From: Thalassotalea sp. ND16A
GTDB lineage: Bacteria > Pseudomonadota > Gammaproteobacteria > Enterobacterales > Alteromonadaceae
Direction: 5' to 3'
Assembly (NCBI RefSeq): GCF_000764205.1
Contig: NZ_JQDZ01000042.1
Coordinates: forward strand, 1-47,697
Length of the DNA stretch: 47,697 bases
The notes under the pieces were generated by a model. That model had not been told where the DNA came from, did not search any database, and saw only the letters and a program-made list of their open reading frames with translations. The position numbers and the translations under genes are program-made. Positions within the stretch are counted from its first letter, which is position 1. Every line of letters starts with the position of its first letter. Shown piece after piece: positions 40,666-47,697 of this stretch.

Positions 40666-42924
40666 CTACACCTTTAACGGTTTAAAGGGTAAATCCCTAT
40701 AGCGTTTCCCCGATGCGGCATACACGGCATTACTTAATGCCGGCGCAAAGGGAGAAACCCCTGGTTCGCCTAAACCTGTCGGTTTCTCATCTGAGTCAAC
40801 AATATGCACTGTTACCTTGGGCATATCCTTTAAACGCATGACCGGATAATCATGAAAATTTGAATTAACCACAGCACCGTCCCTAAAGGTGATTTCTGTG
40901 GCCAGAGCTAATGACATGCCCATCACCACGGCGCCTTCCATTTGGGCAGTAGCGCCATCAGTATTTAACACCTGGCCACAATCGATAGCGCAATCGACAT
41001 TGAGTACTTTAATGTTATCGCCATCGACTTTGACATGCACCGCCATCGCCACGTAACTTCTAAAACTGTAATGTACGGCTATGCCAATGCCTTCACCTTT
41101 GGGCAGTTTCTTGCCCCAACCAGCACCTTTGGCGGCAAGATCTAATACCGCTTTCGAACGCTTGGTATTTTGTTGCTGCTCAGCATTGGTATTGGCGTCA
41201 TAGATGCTGTGTAAAAATTTCACCGTATCTTGTTGCGCTTTATCAGCCAGTTCATCGGCAAATGTGCCCATGGCAAATCCATAAAATATGGCATACACCG
41301 CACGGTACCAGCCAATGCGGGTATGGGCCGGAGATTCACCTGACTCAGAACGATAATTTTTGATGCCAAACGGGTGTTCATCGATTTCGCTGAAGTTGTT
41401 CTTTGATGGTCTGCTGACACTGGCATCGAATAGGGTATTAATTGACGGGAAGGCGGCACGGTGCAGCCAGCCGGTGACCTTACCTTGTTCATCCATTGAC
41501 GCTTGGATATGTTGGGCGTTAATGGAATGATAAAAACCGGTGCGCATATCTTCTTCACGGGTCCAGGTTAATTGCACCGGCGCGTTAATTTTCTCTGAGA
41601 TCACCGCGGCTTCATGAACATAATCGCATTTAAACTTACGGCCAAATGCACCGCCAGCCATCATCACATGCACATTGATATCTTCAGGTTTACGTTTTAA
41701 ATACTGCGCCAACACCTTTTGAATGTCAGCCGGGCTTTGCGTTGATGCCCACACCTCACAACTGTCTTTTTGCACCCAAACCACACTGGCATTAGGCTCC
41801 ATAGGCGCATGACTTAAATGGCCACCGGTATAGGTGGCCGAAAGGGTAGTTGCGGCATTGCTGAACGCTTTTTTAATATCGCCACGCGCTGTGACTAATT
41901 GCGCCTCTGTTTCCACATTTTTCACCAACTGCGCTTTGTATTCCTGAGTGTTATAAACGGCGTTGGCACCAAGATCCCACTCTATTTTTAACTGTTTTAC
42001 CGCTTGTTGCGCGGTCCAGGAATTATCGGCGACAACGGCGACCGCGCCAATGGAACTAAATGGGTGCTTAATTGGTGATATCTCAACGACATCGATAACC
42101 CCTGACATTTTTAATGCCTGGCTGTTATCGACTGATTTTAGTTTGCCGCCTAGCACCGGGCAGTGCACAATTGCCGCATACTTCATCCCGGGGAGTTTGG
42201 TGTCTACTCCATAAACGCGTTTGCCGACCACCACTTTGCCTTGATCGTGTCTGTCCAGTGCTTTACCGATATATCGATACTGAGATTTACTTTTTAATTT
42301 CGGATCGATTGGCACCTCGATGTTGGCAGCAAGAGTTGCTAACTCACCATAACTTAACTTTTGTTGGTTCTGTTTATTGATAACAAAATGATTTTCGGCG
42401 TAACAATCACTGGCGTTCACTTGCCATACTTTTGCTGCGGCTAATATCAGCATTTCTTTGGCGGCAGCGCCGGCTTTGCGCATAGGTTCAAACATTTTAC
42501 GAATACTGGCCGAACCGCCTGTGGCTTGCGAACCAAATTTCGCTTCATTACCGTCCGCTTGTTCGATGGAGACTTTGCTCCAGTCGGCTTCCATTTCATC
42601 GGCAACTGCGGCGGGTAATGCCGTACTGATGCCTTGACCCATTTCACACCGACCACAATAGATCAAGGTGTCGCCATTTTCACTTAAGTGAATAAAGGCG
42701 TTAGGGTTAAATTCAGCCGCGGCTGAACCTTTGTTGGCGGTGCCTGCAAAAGAGGGTAGTGATACTCCCATTACCAAACCTGATGAGGCGATACCGGCAA
42801 CTTTTAAGAAATTACGACGTGAGACATTGTCAAAAGCGATGGTTGCGGGTTGCGATACTATCGAGCTCTCTATTGGGTTGGCGTCATAATAAGCCGACAT
42901 GGCGTCTAATATGTGCTTATTCAT
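40666..42924 (-). CDS. Molybdopterin-binding subunit of a xanthine-dehydrogenase-family hydroxylase (IorB-like)
   Basis: A 752-residue molybdenum hydroxylase large subunit. A Tat-type signal SRRNFLKVAGIASSGLVMG (near 35-53) predicts export to the periplasm as a complex with the small subunit. GRCEMGQGISTALPAAVADEM (near 95-115), MMAGGAFGRKFKCDYVHEA and GLGEPGVSPFAPALSNAVYAA (C-terminal, with the catalytic Glu) are family motifs. This is the isoquinoline-1-oxidoreductase beta / membrane-bound aldehyde dehydrogenase type. Substrate is unknown. It lies 1 bp after the iron-sulfur subunit gene. Confidence 0.9.
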   Translation of the reverse strand: MNKHILDAMSAYYDANPIESSIVSQPATIAFDNVSRRNFLKVAGIASSGLVMGVSLPSFAGTANKGSAAAEFNPNAFIHLSENGDTLIYCGRCEMGQGISTALPAAVADEMEADWSKVSIEQADGNEAKFGSQATGGSASIRKMFEPMRKAGAAAKEMLILAAAKVWQVNASDCYAENHFVINKQNQQKLSYGELATLAANIEVPIDPKLKSKSQYRYIGKALDRHDQGKVVVGKRVYGVDTKLPGMKYAAIVHCPVLGGKLKSVDNSQALKMSGVIDVVEISPIKHPFSSIGAVAVVADNSWTAQQAVKQLKIEWDLGANAVYNTQEYKAQLVKNVETEAQLVTARGDIKKAFSNAATTLSATYTGGHLSHAPMEPNASVVWVQKDSCEVWASTQSPADIQKVLAQYLKRKPEDINVHVMMAGGAFGRKFKCDYVHEAAVISEKINAPVQLTWTREEDMRTGFYHSINAQHIQASMDEQGKVTGWLHRAAFPSINTLFDASVSRPSKNNFSEIDEHPFGIKNYRSESGESPAHTRIGWYRAVYAIFYGFAMGTFADELADKAQQDTVKFLHSIYDANTNAEQQQNTKRSKAVLDLAAKGAGWGKKLPKGEGIGIAVHYSFRSYVAMAVHVKVDGDNIKVLNVDCAIDCGQVLNTDGATAQMEGAVVMGMSLALATEITFRDGAVVNSNFHDYPVMRLKDMPKVTVHIVDSDEKPTGLGEPGVSPFAPALSNAVYAASGKRYRDLPFKPLKV

Positions 42925-42925
42925 C

Positions 42926-43393
42926 TTACACCTCCTTCGCTAATTCATCGGCAGCAACGCGTATCGCTTTCTTGATCCGCTGGTACGTACCACAACGGCA
43001 AATATTGCCTTGCATCGCACTGACAATTTCATCATCGGTAGGTGAGCTATTGGTTGCCAATAAACTCGCTGCATTCATGATTTGCCCAGCCTGACAATAA
43101 CCGCATTGCGGTACATTGTTCTCTAGCCAGGCTTTTTGTAACGGGTGCTCACCATGTTCAGACAAGCCTTCAATGGTGGTGATATTTTTATTCGCCAAAG
43201 TGCTGACCGGGGTAATACAGGAGCGGGTTGCCTGGCCATCAACATGTACCGTACATGCGCCGCACAAGCCATTGCCACAACCAAACTTGGTGCCGGTAAA
43301 TTCAAGCTTATCGCGTAAAAACCACAACAGTGGCATTTGTTCATCGACATCTATTGGGTATTCAATTCCATTTACGTTTATGGTCTTACTCAT
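42926..43393 (-). CDS. [2Fe-2S] subunit of a molybdenum hydroxylase (IorA-like)
   Basis: A 155-residue two-domain iron-sulfur protein. The plant-type cluster is [22 protein letters not shown] (near 38-59) and the second cluster is [11 protein letters not shown] and [12 protein letters not shown]. It passes electrons from the Mo site of the partner subunit. No FAD-subunit gene is nearby, so a cytochrome c type acceptor encoded elsewhere is likely, as in IorAB and related enzymes. The ATG at 43393, with GGGAG upstream, is preferred over a GTG at 43405. Confidence 0.93.
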   Translation of the reverse strand: MSKTINVNGIEYPIDVDEQMPLLWFLRDKLEFTGTKFGCGNGLCGACTVHVDGQATRSCITPVSTLANKNITTIEGLSEHGEHPLQKAWLENNVPQCGYCQAGQIMNAASLLATNSSPTDDEIVSAMQGNICRCGTYQRIKKAIRVAADELAKEV

Positions 43394-43494
43394 AACAACT
43401 CCCACGCTTATTGATAGATAGTTAATCTAATATACATGAAAATCATTAAAGTACACCATTGGCGATTATGTAAGAATTTGTGTAAGCATTCATG

Positions 43495-43584
43495 GCTTCT
43501 GGCTACGGGCAGAGTTGATATTGTTATACGACAGGTGAATTCATCAAATACACAGCCCGTGGCCAGTAGCTCGTTGCTAGAAGC
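43495..43584 (-). repeat. Dispersed ~92-bp hairpin repeat, copy 5 of 5 (inverted)
   Basis: Reads GCTTCTGGCTACGGGCAGAG to AGTAGCTCGTTGCTAGAAGC, the inverse orientation to copies 1, 3 and 4. GAATTC sits at its centre. It fills most of the 261-bp gap between the iron-sulfur subunit start and the end of tusE; the rest of that gap shows no gene. Confidence 0.9.
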
Positions 43585-43654
43585 TAAAAAAATCCTCCGC
43601 AAATTAATGACAGAGTCTTCATCGCATAACCTAGGTTTTTAGATAAATATTTTG

Positions 43655-43987
43655 TTATATACATCGGGCAGGTTTTGGCAGGCCTGCGATTTTTGTGGCT
43701 TGCTTGGCAGGGCCTTTAGGGAACAATCTATATAAGTAGCGGCTGTTGGCTTTTTCTTCGCCAAACTCGGCTTTCAACGCTTTGATTAATGCTCTGATCG
43801 CCGGAGACGTTTTGTATTCAAGATAAAAATTACGGACAAAATTTACCACTTGCCAATGATCTTCGGTCAAATTGATATTATCGGCACTCGCGATCACTGG
43901 TGCTAATTCTGCACTCCAATCATTAATGTTCAGCAGATAACCTTCTTTATCTGTCTCTATTTGTTGGTTATTAAATGTTATTGCCAT
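43655..43987 (-). CDS. tusE: Sulfurtransferase TusE (DsrC family)
   Basis: A 110-residue DsrC/TusE protein. Its penultimate cysteine C109 (KPARCI) accepts persulfide sulfur from TusD and passes it to Mnm[13 protein letters not shown] (near 22-33), [19 protein letters not shown] and the [19 protein letters not shown] tail are typical. Only the C-terminal cysteine is present, as in TusE rather than dissimilatory DsrC, which has two. It overlaps tusB by 10 bp. Confidence 0.95.
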   Translation of the reverse strand: MAITFNNQQIETDKEGYLLNINDWSAELAPVIASADNINLTEDHWQVVNFVRNFYLEYKTSPAIRALIKALKAEFGEEKANSRYLYRLFPKGPAKQATKIAGLPKPARCI

Positions 43988-44265
43988 GTAATGGTTTTCT
44001 CTGCAAGGTTAGTTAACGACACTAATGTTGAAAAGTCAGCGGTTTTTATCTTGCTATTTGTGACCTTTAAGGCCCGTGCATCGAGATGCTCGGTTAACGC
44101 AAAAATCTCAATTGTGTCGAGTTGCTGCAATAGCTTAGGATGAGCAATGTTGTAAACTCCATCATCGATAAGAAAAATGCTATCCTGTTCAGTGACTATG
44201 CGTAAACACAAATCAAGCTTATTATCGTTAAAAGCGCTGGTGCGCACTATATGTAATATGGTCAT
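43978..44265 (-). CDS. tusB: Sulfur relay protein TusB (DsrH family)
   Basis: A 95-residue DsrH/TusB protein ([48 protein letters not shown]). It is part of the TusBCD heterohexamer that relays sulfur for 2-thiouridine in tRNA. The ATG at 44265 is preferred; a TTG at 44280 is possible. It overlaps tusE and follows tusC by 48 bp. Confidence 0.9.
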   Translation of the reverse strand: MTILHIVRTSAFNDNKLDLCLRIVTEQDSIFLIDDGVYNIAHPKLLQQLDTIEIFALTEHLDARALKVTNSKIKTADFSTLVSLTNLAEKTITWQ

Positions 44266-44313
44266 ACTTTCAGGCTTCAATGGTTAATGGGTCTTAAATT
44301 AATCGCTCAAGGG

Positions 44314-44685
44314 CTAAAACGTTAAAATAACATCTGCTTGTTTAAGAGCGTTAGCAAATTCGGTGTTGCTAACCAGCTTGGCATCACCAAAGGCAAACTC
44401 CGTTGATAACTGCCTCTGGCTTAAGCAATCGGCACTGATGTAAATATCTTCAATATCGTAAAAGCCTAATGCTTTAAACGTGGCGATAAAATCTTTTGCG
44501 CCAATACTTTCGGCATTTTGCTGGGACTGGGTTTGATAAACCCCGTCGCCGATAAAATACAATGCTACTGGCATCTCATAGCTTGCCAGTATTAACGCCG
44601 CATCCAATGCTTCTTTGGCATTGAATTTACTAAAAGTAGCACTGGTGTTCACTATCGCATATTTTTTAACATGATCGGGCATCAT
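44314..44685 (-). CDS. tusC: Sulfur relay protein TusC (DsrF family)
   Basis: A 123-residue DsrE/F-fold protein (KYAIVNTSATFSKFNAKEALDAALILASYE; ALYFIGDGVYQ; CLSQRQL). Two adjacent ATG codons stand at the start (44685 and 44682), overlapping the tusD stop as ATGATG, so the genes are translationally coupled. Confidence 0.93.
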   Translation of the reverse strand: MMPDHVKKYAIVNTSATFSKFNAKEALDAALILASYEMPVALYFIGDGVYQTQSQQNAESIGAKDFIATFKALGFYDIEDIYISADCLSQRQLSTEFAFGDAKLVSNTEFANALKQADVILTF

Positions 44686-45056
44686 AATTGAATAACCTTA
44701 TCGGCTTTAGTCGTTAACACCACCAGCTCACCCAAGCCCGAGATGGTAAAGTGATCATCGATATTATGGCTAAATGCTGCTTCGTCACTGTCGGTTAAAC
44801 CGCGGCGCTCACCGGCGGTGATACATAAATGTAGCGGGGTAGCGCTTTGTTGTTGAAATGCCGACCAGGCCAGATTGAGATTCACTTCATCACTGGGAGC
44901 TTGCACATATTGATTCGCATTTAACACACCTTCTTGATAAAAGAAGACACCAGTTATGCTATGCCCATCAGCCACCAATTGCCGGGCGAAGGTCAGCGCG
45001 GTATAAGTTTTATTATCCGTTGGTGCTGTGGATACTATTAACGCAAAACTACTCAA
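44682..45056 (-). CDS. tusD: Sulfurtransferase TusD (DsrE family)
   Basis: A 124-residue DsrE-type subunit. C78 (HLCITAGERRGL) matches the catalytic Cys78 of E. coli TusD, and GVFFYQEGVLNANQYVQAPSDEVNL is the family core. The start codon is a TTG at 45056 with only a weak ribosome binding site; no ATG in frame gives a better N-terminus (MSSFALIVSTAP). It heads the tusDCB-tusE run, whose product feeds MnmA (4419-5555). Confidence 0.93.
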   Translation of the reverse strand: MSSFALIVSTAPTDNKTYTALTFARQLVADGHSITGVFFYQEGVLNANQYVQAPSDEVNLNLAWSAFQQQSATPLHLCITAGERRGLTDSDEAAFSHNIDDHFTISGLGELVVLTTKADKVIQL

Positions 45057-45085
45057 AACAAAGCCTTTAAAATTACCATGCAGTT

Positions 45086-45100
45086 ATACCAAATTGGTAT
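45086..45100. repeat. Minimal ATACCAA palindrome
   Basis: ATACCAAATTGGTAT is a 15-bp palindrome, 30 bp upstream of tusD. It matches the two arms of the 36-bp palindromes at 3729 and 7008 fused without a loop. A related half-site (ATACCAATTGA) lies at about 45912, upstream of the YccA gene. Confidence 0.6.
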
Positions 45101-45152
45101 TTCTTCTCATTGTTGATATCCAAATAGCCAAAAGTAGATAGCGTATAAAGAC

Positions 45153-45184
45153 AAAGGCCCCGCTTTTTAAAAGCGGGGCCTTTT
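45153..45184. terminator. Terminator after the YccA-like gene
   Basis: AAAGGCCCCGCTTTT and AAAAGCGGGGCCTTTT form a very stable GC-rich stem, 27 bp after the stop of the leftward YccA-type gene. Confidence 0.95.
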
Positions 45185-45210
45185 GATTATAAACGATTTT
45201 TTACGAATTA

Positions 45211-45882
45211 TTAATCGTCATTTCCGGATAATACTGCTAATAAGTGCAGTAAATGTACGAAAATATTATAAATATTTAAGTATAACGATACGGTTGCACG
45301 AATGTAGTTACGCTCACCACCGTGGATGATGCGGCTAGTATCAAATAAGATCAAACCAGACATAACCAAAATGATGCCCGCGCTCACTGCTAATGATAGA
45401 GCCGGGATTGCTAAGAAGATGTTAGCAATTGCAGCAACGATAGCAACCAACAGGCCAACCATTAAAAAGCCACCCATAAAGGAGAAGTCTTTCTTACTGG
45501 TAAGCGCATACGCCGATAAACCAAAGAATATCAATGCTGTACCACCAAGAGCCTGCATGATTAAAGCACCGCCACCAGGCATTGATGCGTACATGTTAAG
45601 CATTGGACCTAACGAGGCACCCATTAAACCGGTGAATGCGAATATCCAGTATATGCCGCTCGCTTTATCTGCTTGTTTATGAACAACAAATAATAGACCA
45701 AATGCAGCTAACGTCATTACTAACGCCGCGATATGAGAAAGACCCATGGCCATTGAAATGCCGGCAGTTACCGCACTAAACGCTAACGTCATACCAAGTA
45801 ACATATAAGTGTTACGTAATACTTTATTGATTTCGATTGCTGAGCTTTGGCTTGCAGCATTAAAATCCATTTGAGATTGCAT
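45211..45882 (-). CDS. Bax inhibitor-1/YccA family membrane protein
   Basis: A 223-residue integral membrane protein with seven predicted helices. The N-terminus (NKVLRNTYMLLGMTLAFSAVTAGISM, near 19-44) and the C-terminal DTSRIIHGGERNYIRATVSLYLNIYNIFVHLLHLLAVLSG are typical of YccA/BI-1 (TMBIM) proteins, which interact with FtsH in E. coli and include pH-sensitive calcium channels. It is upstream of tusDCB-tusE, a common order in related genomes. The 284 bp upstream of it (45883-46166) are AT-rich, with no further gene seen. Confidence 0.93.
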   Translation of the reverse strand: MQSQMDFNAASQSSAIEINKVLRNTYMLLGMTLAFSAVTAGISMAMGLSHIAALVMTLAAFGLLFVVHKQADKASGIYWIFAFTGLMGASLGPMLNMYASMPGGGALIMQALGGTALIFFGLSAYALTSKKDFSFMGGFLMVGLLVAIVAAIANIFLAIPALSLAVSAGIILVMSGLILFDTSRIIHGGERNYIRATVSLYLNIYNIFVHLLHLLAVLSGNDD

Positions 45883-46166
45883 AAATTTTCCTTAGAAAAA
45901 ATGAATGTTTATACCAATTGAGTAAACAACTTGATAAAGGTTAGATGGGGTCAATTTGAAAAAATTCAATAAATTTTATTAAAACTTAATCGCTTAACTC
46001 AATCACTTTACCTATTTTATATCTTAATATTGTTGCTAGGTAAACCTCTTATCGTGACATATTATGACACATCAAGCGTTAGATTGCTAAAATAATGGCA
46101 CAAATAAGCGCTAATATTGAGTAATAATTTGTTTCTTTCGGTAACAATTATTGCTCTGACCATTAA

Positions 46167-46749
46167 CTAACCCTGCGGCTTACTATGATGCCGCATTTGC
46201 AAGTGGTGTTAATTGGTAGCTATTCATCCTGTTCCTATTTTTCCGCTAACTAATCATAGCCATCAATAACTTCTTGTCTTCTGTAACAGCTCTTACTATG
46301 GTCGTTTACTAACCCTGCGGCTTACTATGATGCCGCATTTGCAAGTGGTGTTAATTGGTAGCTATTCATCCTGTTCCTATTTTTCCGCTAACTAATCATA
46401 GCCATCAATAACTTCTTGTCTTCTGTAGCAGCTCTTACTATGGTCGTTTACTAACCCTGCGGCTTACTATGATGCCGCATTTGCAAGTGGTGTTAATTGG
46501 TAGCTATTCATCCTGTTCCTATTTTTCCGCTAACTAATCATAGCCATCAATAACTTCTTGTCTTCTGTAGCAGCTCTTACTATGGTCGTTTACTAACCCT
46601 GCGGCTTACTATGATGCCGCATTTGCAAGTGGTGTTAATTGGTAGCTATTCATCCTGTTCCTATTTTTCCGCTAACTAATCATAGCCATCAATAACTTCT
46701 TGTCTTCTGTAGCAGCTCTTACTATGGTCGTTTACTAACCCTGCGGCTT
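46167..46749. repeat. Tandem 142-bp repeat carrying the 3' end of tag, about 4.1 units
   Basis: CTAACCCTGCGGCTT begins at 46167, 46309, 46451, 46593 and 46735, an exact 142-bp period; the fifth is the gene itself and diverges after 15 bases (46749). Units are almost identical; unit 1 differs by one base near 46285 (TAACAGC against TAGCAGC). Each unit holds the last ~24 codons and stop of tag, plus about 68 bp of its downstream DNA. The 3' end of the real gene lies in the fourth unit. Confidence 0.95.
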
Positions 46750-47275
46750 GCATATGCGCATAGACGATGGTGGAGCCAACAAATTTGAAACCGCGCTTTT
46801 TCAAATCCTTACTTATTTTATCGGAAATCTCAGAAGTGGCGGGGTAGTCAGATAATGCATCGAAACTATTTACCACAGGTTTATTATCAACGAATGCCCA
46901 AAGGTATTTACAAAAGCTGCCAAACTCCTTTTGTATTTCGATAAAGTGTTGTGCATTCGAGATTGCCGATTTCACTTTCAAGCGATTTCGAATGATCCCA
47001 GGATTTAACAATAACTGTTCTACTTTGTCATCATCGAACTTTGCCACCGCTTGCACATCAAAATTGGCAAAAAGTTTGCGATAATTTTCTCTTTTCTTTA
47101 ACACCGTATACCAACTTAACCCCGCTTGTGCCGACTCTAATATTAAAAACTCAAACATAGTGGCATCGTCATGCACTGGTACGCCCCATTCTTTATCGTG
47201 ATATTGCACATAATCGGCTTTACTTTCATCTAACCAGGGGCAACGACATTTCAGTTCGCGACTATTTTCTACCAT
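46676..47275 (-). CDS. tag: DNA-3-methyladenine glycosylase I
   Basis: A 199-residue base-excision enzyme removing 3-methyladenine. The N-terminal RCPWLDESKADYVQYHDKEWGVPVHDD and FEFLILESAQAGLSWYTVLKKRENYRKLF contain the base-pocket Glu and Trp residues; zinc ligands are the N-terminal Cys/His and the C-terminal H-S-K-S-C (VNDHSKSCYRR). Its last codons are repeated in the downstream tandem array, without altering the intact gene. Confidence 0.97.
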   Translation of the reverse strand: MVENSRELKCRCPWLDESKADYVQYHDKEWGVPVHDDATMFEFLILESAQAGLSWYTVLKKRENYRKLFANFDVQAVAKFDDDKVEQLLLNPGIIRNRLKVKSAISNAQHFIEIQKEFGSFCKYLWAFVDNKPVVNSFDALSDYPATSEISDKISKDLKKRGFKFVGSTIVYAHMQAAGLVNDHSKSCYRRQEVIDGYD

Positions 47276-47385
47276 TATTATTCCTAATAAAATTCTTTAA
47301 TGGCTATATTAATCGACTATTTTGCGGAAAAAATCAACGAACTGTGTAAATTTTTAACAAACAAACTTTTTTTTGAAATTAATGC

Positions 47386-47414
47386 TTTACAACAATTAGC
47401 AGAGTCTTTAATAT
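47386..47414 (+). promoter_or_regulatory. Promoter of tRNA-Ser
   Basis: The -35 TTTACA (47386-47391) and -10 TAATAT (47409-47414) are separated by exactly 17 bp. A GC-rich stretch (CGCCCC) follows the -10, typical of growth-rate-controlled stable RNA promoters. The tRNA 5' end is 39 bp further on. Confidence 0.7.
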
Positions 47415-47452
47415 TCGCCCCATCTTGAAGCAAGCATTGTTTTAAGACTTCA

Positions 47453-47543
47453 GGTGAGATGGCTGAGTGGTCGAAAGCACCGGTCTTGAAAACCGGCATG
47501 GGTTTGTAGCCCATCTAGAGTTCAAATCTCTATCTCACCGCCA
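47453..47543 (+). tRNA. tRNA-Ser(UGA)
   Basis: A 91-nt type II tRNA. Acceptor stem GGTGAGA (47453-47459) pairs with TCTCACC (47533-47539), followed by discriminator G and encoded CCA. The anticodon arm CCGGT-CTTGAAA-ACCGG gives anticodon TGA, reading UCA and related serine codons. The long variable arm (ATGGGTTTGTAGCCCAT) confirms a serine tRNA. Confidence 0.97.
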
Positions 47544-47552
47544 TATTTAGAG

Positions 47553-47582
47553 AAAAGCCCAATCGAAAGATTGGGCTTTTTT
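47553..47582 (+). terminator. Terminator of tRNA-Ser
   Basis: AAAAGCCCAATC and GATTGGGCTTTTTT form a 12-bp stem closed by a GAAA tetraloop, 9 bp after the CCA end. Confidence 0.95.
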
Positions 47583-47600
47583 CGTTTAAGGCCAGTGATA

Positions 47601-47697
47601 AACCCTTAGGGTTTGTAGCCCACTCATATCTTAAGAGTTCAAATCTCTATCTCACCGCCATATTTAGAGAAAAGCCCAATCGAAAGATTGGGCTTTT
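47601..47697 (+). pseudogene. Partial copy of the tRNA-Ser 3' half plus terminator
   Basis: GGGTTTGTAGCCCA (47609-47622) copies the tRNA variable arm (47500-47513). From GAGTTCAAATC at 47635, a perfect 63-bp repeat of 47518-47580 covers the T arm, 3' acceptor strand, CCA and the terminator, cut by the window edge. The spacing shifts from 109 to 117 bp, so 8 bp differ between the two blocks. No 5' half is present, so it cannot form a tRNA. Confidence 0.88.

Noticed and set aside
40362-40677. Overlapping small reading frames in three frames across the 51-bp array
   Set aside because: The repeat period is a multiple of 3, so frames without stops persist by chance; there is no ribosome binding site and the predicted peptides merely repeat the DNA unit.
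47317-47514. Minus-strand frame across tRNA-Ser
   Set aside because: It is antisense to a well-defined tRNA gene and its promoter.

Overview
The window looks like chromosome of a marine gammaproteobacterium of the order Alteromonadales, most likely Colwelliaceae (Thalassotalea/Colwellia-like). This is inferred from gene order, protein similarity recalled from memory, moderate AT richness and the style of the intergenic repeats; no database was searched. Two housekeeping blocks known from E. coli are joined here: rluE-nudJ-mnmA-hflD-purB next to icd, and cspD/clpS-clpA ... infA-bpt-aat-trxB-ald/lrp-ftsK-lolA-rarA-crcB-serS. No insertion sequence, phage or CRISPR array was seen.

Layout. 1-128: an octamer array. 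164-6815 (minus strand): a GNAT acetyltransferase, the ribosomal oxygenase RoxA, a small unknown protein, purB, hflD, mnmA, nudJ and rluE. 7139-9367: a monomeric isocitrate dehydrogenase. 9767-12856: cspD, then divergent clpS-clpA. 12968-27162: a catabolic island. 27397-31589 (minus strand): infA, bpt, aat, trxB and ald. 31776-39021 (plus strand): lrp, then ftsK-lolA-rarA-crcB-serS. 39022-39919: a repeat, the 3' remnant of an EamA-type transporter and a MITE-like element. 39920-43393: a small secreted protein and a two-subunit molybdenum hydroxylase (iorBA type). 43655-45882: the tusDCB-tusE sulfur relay and a YccA/Bax-inhibitor protein. 46167-47697: a tandem array at the end of tag, the tag gene, and tRNA-Ser(UGA) followed by a partial copy of its own 3' half and terminator.

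The most coherent biology is the island between clpA and infA, which reads as a collagen and hydroxyproline utilisation system. It has an M9 collagenase lipoprotein, a POT-like peptide transporter, an ornithine-cyclodeaminase-family reductase, an M24 Xaa-Pro peptidase, a D-amino-acid-dehydrogenase-like flavoprotein, a trans-3-hydroxyproline dehydratase, a 4-hydroxyproline epimerase, a ketoglutarate semialdehyde dehydrogenase, a GntR/FCD regulator and an MFS exporter. A perfect palindrome, ATTGTATACAAT, lies in both divergent promoter regions of the island and is the likely operator. One pathway step, the dihydrodipicolinate-synthase-like deaminase, survives only as a 32-codon 5' remnant in its expected place.

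The second theme is repeat biology. There are five copies of a ~92-bp hairpin repeat in intergenic DNA, a size series of palindromic elements ending in ATACCAA (15, 36, 36, 210 and 264 bp), and several tandem arrays. Two of these arrays duplicate the 3' ends of genes (the M24 peptidase and tag), and the tRNA-Ser 3' half is also duplicated.
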